11,107 nucleotides of DNA from Phoronis ovalis (taxonomy: Eukaryota > Phoronida > Phoronidae), in NCBI GenBank assembly GCA_028565635.1, contig JAOXYB010056345.1, forward strand, positions 1 through 11,107. Reading direction: 5' to 3'. Made by a program: the position numbers and the translations under genes. Shown piece after piece: positions 7,901 to 11,107 of this stretch; positions within the stretch are counted from its first letter, which is position 1, and every line of letters starts with the position of its first letter. Under the pieces are notes generated by a model, which worked only from the letters and a program-made list of their open reading frames with translations, did no database searches and had not been told where the DNA came from.

Positions 7901-10474
7901 AGATGAAACTTGAAACTTACGAATCATCAGAGCCACTGCATAAGATGCCTTCTCTTAATGGTGACCATTTCACATGGAATACTTTTGCTGTATGACCAGC
8001 AAAGGCTTTAAGTGGGTGGTCAGCTGTAGTCGCTAGGTAAAACACTCGCACAAGTTTATCATTACATCCTGTGGCAATCATGTCTCTGTCAACACAAAAT
8101 TAAGAAATTCAAACCATATACAGAAAAACATTCCATCTATGAATGTACACGCTATTTTTGAAATGTCTTTGTCCAAAGAGCATTTTTTCCAGTAAAAGAA
8201 AATGGTCTCCGATTCTGTTAGTCCTGGTTCATGACGTTCTGCACTAGCTCTTGATAATCTGACTTGTGAGCTGTGCAAACAGTCATGGAAACTTACATAG
8301 CCAATTACAGTGAAAGTGCTCAAACTTGGAAATCCATGTAATTCCTACCAAATGAGTTCATATATCAGCATCCAGATACTCTCTGATTATCCAACTTCAA
8401 CTCCCACTACTTCTATGGCTATTTGCAACTCCTGCGCTGGCACCCAGAGGGATGGGGTATTTGCCAAAAAACTGGGTTGGTGTGTGAGGCCCAGGGTAAA
8501 ACAAGCTTACTGCATGGTAAAAACTGAATTCAGGAGTTTCAAATGGTGAGTGGTTGAAGTTGAAGTTGGATAATCAGGGAGTATCTGGACAGTGATGTAT
8601 GAACTAATTCGGTAGGAATTACATAGATTTCGAAGTTTGAGCACTTTCACTGTAATTGGCTATGTAAGTTTCCATGACTGTTCGCACAGCTCACAAGTCA
8701 TATTATCAAGAGCTGGTGCAGAATGTCATGAACCCGGACTACGATTCTGTACATTAGTTACATATATGAGGAAATGATTTAATGATATTACACTGTAAAA
8801 CCTTACTTGTTATTTGGGGACCAATCACAGCCAAACACTGGTCCGGAATGTTTATACTTCTGTATCAGCTCACCATCCACCTGCCGGACAATGCTAGAAC
8901 AATAAAAATCAAATGTAGAATATTGGCAGACATATCTTGTTTTAGGTAGGCAGACCTCATGTAAAACAATTTTCTGTGATCTTGCAAAGGTAAACAATTA
9001 CACAATAAGCTCACAAGCTTTGCTTATCTTAATAGTGCACATACATGTAGTCTTATCAAGAGTACAAAAGTACTAACAGAAGATGAACCTAGCACAGAAA
9101 CAATATTATCACAACCCATAGTAATGATATTTACCCCATAATAAATATAAATTCAAAATTTCTAACTAACTTTGGGAAAAAATAATTTCTTATGAAAGCT
9201 AAAGAGAAGAGAAAACAGCGACTTGTATAGAATTAAGTACTTTTCAAACAGTACTCTGTTTTTTATAATAAATGTTTAAAAATGTGGAAGGATATTTAAC
9301 ACGAAAAACAAACATGCTTACCCGATGTAATTTAAATCATTTGAAGTGTGGTTGACAGAGTCTTATGCACATCGGAATTATGGCAAAACATACGATACAT
9401 GCAGATACATTTTATACTGTCTATGAGGGTCTATAAAGTTTCATTGTCAGTATGTGGTACATAAGACTGTCCCTCAGTAATGTTCAGGTTATGAACTTGT
9501 CAAACAAAATAGCTTTTGCCTGGTTGGTGGTATATATTAATTCACATGCAAATTAGCAGCATTATCCTTGATTTTACCCTTCCCAATTAAGAAAACTTAA
9601 AGAGCATGCAATGCCATCTGGTGAAACACCTGTTTTCATTAATCAATCCTCGTTTTACGACAATTTTCAGCCTGTAAAAAATTCAGCCAATCAACACTAG
9701 GCTGTGCTGCTGTTTTCAATTTTTGGGTTTCATCAAGAAATTATTTTTCTCCCAAAGTTATTGCAAAATTTAGATTATAAATATTTATTTATTATGGGAT
9801 AACTAAAATGCAACTAAGCAATTAATTTTATTGGCTGTATACAATTATCATGTAAGGAGTGTATGCATGAATCCGGGAGGGGAGGTACTCAAGGTATTTT
9901 TGGTGGGGGTGTGCAGCCCAGTTGAAAATTTTGGATTTGGATTGTATACTTCTTATTGTATTTTTTTGGATTGCTACCGTAAAGAAATTCAAAAATTTGG
10001 ATTGCTACCCACTGCTTACAGCAAATAATTTGGATTAATTTTAGGCTTGTATCCATAAAACGATTTTTGGAATTTGGTTTGTATCAGTGGATTGCTACTC
10101 AAATATTTTAAAATGTTGATTGCTATCATTATATTTTACAAAATTTAGATTGCTACCCTTATATTTCAAAAAATTTGGATTGGGTACTGCAAGCTAAAAT
10201 TTTGTATTGGGTTCTGCGGCACATCCCCGTAATCAAAAAACCATGAGTACCCGGGGCATGAATATAGCTGAGGTTTTAGTATCATTAGCACATAACCTTT
10301 TCCAAAAATTAGACAATAATTAACATTTAGTATTTAATTTAATTATGCTATCTACAATTTTACTATTTATACATTCTAACACAGTAATTACCAGTAGCCA
10401 TCAGAACCACATGTAGCCAGTCTCCGGGAATCCTTCTGACACCACGCAACAGAATATACACTGTGTTTACCATG
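4859..10474 (-). CDS. WDR17: WDR17 orthologue (WD repeat-containing protein 17), seven internal exons, partial at both ends
   Basis: Seven exons in transcript order are 10474-10392, 8893-8807, 8085-7921, 7520-7318, 6950-6801, 5863-5724 and 4978-4859. Every junction is GT-AG and phases match (0/2, 2/2, 2/2, 2/1, 1/1, 1/0, 0/0), giving 948 bases and 316 codons without a stop. The product has five WD40 blades with the expected GH/WD-type ends (for example SGSWDYSIRIWDT and ASCSRDSTVRIWSL), then the linker SPLLAGKISKEL and the segment DNLWELVAVI. From memory of vertebrate WDR17, blade order, the HGADVYGL junction, the linker and the DNLW segment all correspond, roughly to the middle of a ~1,300-residue protein. 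Its molecular role is poorly known; the family combines beta-propellers with a helical solenoid that probably acts as a protein-binding scaffold. The 5' exons and the helical C-terminal part are missing, presumably outside the window on either side. Confidence 0.92.
4979..5723 (-). other. WDR17 intron between exons f and g
   Basis: 745 bases, GT-AG. AT-rich, with no further coding segment or clear repeat seen. A weak open frame at 5228-5467 on the minus strand resembles no known protein. Confidence 0.8.
5724..5863 (-). CDS. WDR17: WDR17 exon f: post-propeller linker
   Basis: This 140-base exon has acceptor TCATTTTAG before 5863 and donor GTGAGT after 5724. It reads LAMSSGISPLLAGKISKEL and continues to LRQVSKFFM. 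It has no WD motif. The G-SPLLAGK-S pattern corresponds to the G-PPLLCGK-S segment after the last blade in vertebrate WDR17, which settles the identity over other WD40 proteins. It ends in phase 0. Confidence 0.88.
5864..6800 (-). other. WDR17 intron between exons e and f
   Basis: 937 bases, GT-AG. AT-rich. Two opposite short open frames near 6420-6655 overlap each other and resemble no known protein. No element borders were found. Confidence 0.8.
6801..6950 (-). CDS. WDR17: WDR17 exon e: final WD40 blade of the block and start of the linker
   Basis: This 150-base exon has acceptor TGTTTGTAG before 6950 and donor GTATAA after 6801. It reads LTSHPRRPFVLASCSRDS, TVRIWSL, then PLEMNVIARRPWSDVIAGP, the transition out of the propeller. 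The last base is the first of an Asp codon completed by the next exon. CSRDSTVRIWSL is nearly the same as in vertebrate WDR17 as I remember it. Confidence 0.95.
6951..7317 (-). other. WDR17 intron between exons d and e
   Basis: 367 bases, GT-AG, AT-rich. Nothing else recognised. Confidence 0.85.
7318..7520 (-). CDS. WDR17: WDR17 exon d: complete WD40 blade plus start of the next
   Basis: This 203-base exon has acceptor TTATTGTAG before 7520 and donor GTAAAA after 7318. It begins with TIRIWDYTQDAC, continues through HTAPVRGLLWNTEIPYLL and SGSWDYSIRIWDTRDG, and ends at DHGADVYG. Both WD dipeptides are present. The open frame continues past the donor into intron, but homology stops exactly at the GT. 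Confidence 0.95.
7521..7920 (-). other. WDR17 intron between exons c and d
   Basis: 400 bases, GT-AG. No repeat or additional exon recognised. Confidence 0.85.
7921..8085 (-). CDS. WDR17: WDR17 exon c: blades with ATGCNDKLVRVFYL and SGSDDS
   Basis: This 165-base exon has acceptor TTGACAG before 8085 and donor GTAAGT after 7921. It holds the tail of one blade (MIATGCNDKLVRVFYLAT) and most of the next (AGHTAKVFHVKWSPLREG, then ILCSGSDD), ending within a Ser codon. The GH and structural Asp positions of WD40 blades are intact. Confidence 0.92.
8210..8218. repeat. Left 9-bp target-site duplication of the foldback element
   Basis: CGATTCTGT, identical to 8742-8750 on the other side of the element. 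It immediately precedes the TAGTCC terminus. Confidence 0.8.
8219..8741. mobile_element. Foldback (Mutator/foldback-like) non-autonomous DNA transposon, 523 bp
   Basis: The outer arms 8219-8401 and 8559-8741 are inverted copies of 183 bases each, with about 14 mismatches (roughly 92% identity) and no gaps. With a few gaps the arms extend to 8434 and 8531, leaving a ~96-base loop. Both ends begin TAGTCC. The direct 9-base repeat CGATTCTGT flanks it at 8210-8218 and 8742-8750, as expected of a target-site duplication. Very long inverted ends with 9-base duplications are known for Mutator-like and foldback elements. There is no transposase; it must have been moved by a partner. It sits in the 721-base WDR17 intron between exons b and c, 65 bases from one donor and about 130 from the acceptor. 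Confidence 0.9.
8742..8750. repeat. Right 9-bp target-site duplication of the foldback element
   Basis: CGATTCTGT, identical to 8210-8218 and directly following the GGACTA terminus, so the insertion footprint is undamaged. Confidence 0.8.
8807..8893 (-). CDS. WDR17: WDR17 exon b: end of one blade and start of the next
   Basis: This 87-base exon has acceptor TTCTAG before 8893 and donor GTAAGG after 8807. It completes the Cys codon from exon a, then reads IVRQVDGELIQKYKHSG and VFGCDWSPNN, and ends on two bases of a Lys codon. The CDW-SPNN string is a typical WD40 inner strand and turn. A foldback transposon ends only 65 bases beyond the donor. Confidence 0.9.
9865..9872. repeat. Left 8-bp target-site duplication of the GC-ended element
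   Basis: GCATGAAT, identical to 10256-10263, directly before the CCGGG terminus. Confidence 0.7.
9873..10255. mobile_element. Short GC-ended DNA transposon (hAT-like by duplication size), 383 bp
   Basis: The left end has CCGGGAGGGGAGGTACTCAA. The reverse complement of the right end has CCCGGGTACTCATGG, so the ends form imperfect inverted repeats sharing CCGGG and GGTACTCA. Further in, GGGGGTGTGC-GC on the left is matched by GGGGATGTGCCGC on the right. The direct 8-base repeat GCATGAAT flanks the element at 9865-9872 and 10256-10263. An 8-base duplication fits the hAT superfamily, but other families are possible. No transposase is encoded. GC-rich ends of the GGGTACTC type recall abundant short repeats of marine invertebrate genomes (from memory, not searched). 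Confidence 0.78.
9966..10186 (+). repeat. Degenerate ~30-bp tandem array inside the GC-ended element
   Basis: The motif TTTGGATTGCTACCC and variants recur about every 28-33 bases (near 9968, 9997, 10030, 10085, 10113, 10144, 10174), each copy followed by an A/T-rich tract. The third unit is longer and altered. The array forms the core of the element, so it probably belongs to the family and is not a local satellite. Confidence 0.7.
10256..10263. repeat. Right 8-bp target-site duplication of the GC-ended element
   Basis: GCATGAAT, identical to 9865-9872, directly after the CCCGG terminus. Confidence 0.7.
10392..10474 (-). CDS. WDR17: WDR17 exon a: WD40 blade, HGKHSVYSVAW to SDGYC
   Basis: This 83-base exon has acceptor TTTCACAG before 10474 and donor GTAATT after 10392. 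It starts in phase 0 with HGKHSVYSVAWCQ and ends after two bases of the Cys codon of SDGYC. It carries the GH-dipeptide end and the LATCGSDG strand of one WD40 blade; the blade's last strand is in the next exon. It is the most 5' WDR17 exon found here. Confidence 0.88.
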
Positions 10475-10929
10475 CTGTGAAACAGAAGAAATTATTCATA
10501 TTTTAATGCAAAGCAATAAATGTGATTCCTATTTAAATAGGCAGTTACAAATTTTACATTCTGCACGTCAAACATTGGGGATATTTACATTTGACGTATA
10601 AAGATGCATAGGATATTCAAGCAATATTGCACATGGAAATATCAAACAAATATTAATAACATAATATACTGACAGAAATATTAGGTGAGACATTCATGAT
10701 AATTATTTCAAGAGCCTAGAGAATTTAAGCGCAACTTATAAATAATACTAATTATATAAAATATAATTTTATTAGTGCCTAGTCAGATGTGTCTTTAGCG
10801 CAAAATCTTGGCTGGCACATAATGTCAACTTTCAAACCTAGGTAGTCATTTATTACATTTATGGTTACAGAAATTTAATACAAAATAACAGCATGCATGT
10901 CATTTAACTAAACAATTTTAAATGGTTAT
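10475..10929 (-). other. WDR17 intron upstream of exon a, partial
   Basis: AT-rich sequence 5' of exon a, open at the window border. No further WDR17 exon is recognised. ACGTCAAA at 10565-10572 and TTTGACGT at 10590-10597 form an exact inverted pair around a 17-base spacer, possibly by chance. Confidence 0.6.
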
Positions 10930-11107
10930 TAACCCTTTCACTGCCGTAGGCGAGAAGTCCCGCCTGCGTGGGTCACTGCCGTAGGCGGGGATTGCCACCA
11001 AAGATGTACTCAATGTTCAGTTCGCTCTATAACCACGAGATGTCTCCCCTATACGTTTTTAACTAACATAGCCATGTAGGTCAAGGCCATCATCTGTAGC
11101 GCTGTTT
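10930..11107. repeat. Edge of an interspersed repeat with a duplicated GC-rich motif
   Basis: TCACTGCCGTAGGCG occurs at 10938-10952 and, exactly, at 10973-10987. After the first copy comes CGCCTGC, nearly the reverse complement of GTAGGCG, so a short hairpin is possible. This GC-rich block contrasts with the AT-rich surroundings and is likely the end of a transposable element cut off by the window. The family is not identified and the start is approximate. Confidence 0.45.

Larger units (their letters stand above)
8894..10391 (-). other. WDR17 intron between exons a and b
   Basis: 1,498 bases, GT-AG, the longest complete intron here. It contains the 383-bp element at 9873-10255. The rest is AT-rich and shows no gene. 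Confidence 0.85.

Noticed and set aside
8078-8323. 81-codon minus-strand open frame
   Set aside because: It runs through the foldback left arm and intron up to exon c; its sequence is explained by the transposon, not by a protein.
8310-8549. 79-codon plus-strand open frame within the foldback element
   Set aside because: It lies in arm and loop of a non-coding element and shows no transposase-like motif.
9831-10028. 65-codon plus-strand open frame
   Set aside because: It overlaps the GC-ended element and its repeat array; low-complexity product.

Overview
The window is nuclear DNA from an animal, most probably an AT-rich marine invertebrate. Evidence: one gene is split by seven recognisable GT-AG spliced exons and matches the animal protein WDR17, a second gene is an intronless seven-transmembrane receptor of the rapidly diversifying invertebrate kind, and the non-coding DNA carries several short non-autonomous DNA transposons. 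I cannot name the species. A cnidarian, echinoderm, hemichordate or lophotrochozoan would all fit.

Left part (1-4858). A truncated repeat sits at the left edge. A single-exon class A-like GPCR gene follows on the plus strand: TATA-like box at 933-940, three tiny upstream ORFs, CDS at 1146-2225. The last 12 codons and the next ~275 bp of the receptor gene are tandemly duplicated with a 360-bp offset (2189-2499 and 2549-2856). From about 3949 to 4645 there is a mosaic of degenerate direct repeats.

Right part (4859-10474). Seven consecutive internal exons of a WDR17 orthologue lie on the minus strand (10392-10474, 8807-8893, 7921-8085, 7318-7520, 6801-6950, 5724-5863, 4859-4978). All have GT-AG borders and compatible phases, and they join into one open frame of 316 codons covering five WD40 blades plus the start of the region after the propeller. 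The 5' exons lie to the right of the window. No stop or terminal exon was found to the left, so the 3' exons probably lie beyond position 1. The receptor gene would then be nested, in opposite orientation, inside a WDR17 intron at least 4.8 kb long.

Two WDR17 introns carry well-preserved mobile elements with target-site duplications. One is a 523-bp foldback element with ~183-bp near-perfect inverted arms and a 9-bp duplication (8219-8741, Mutator/foldback-like). The other is a 383-bp GC-ended element with an 8-bp duplication and an internal ~30-bp periodic array (9873-10255, hAT-like by duplication size). A further repeat with a duplicated GC-rich motif begins near 10930.

The two genes show no evidence of working together; their association is positional. 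I see no RNA genes, CRISPR arrays or viral genes.
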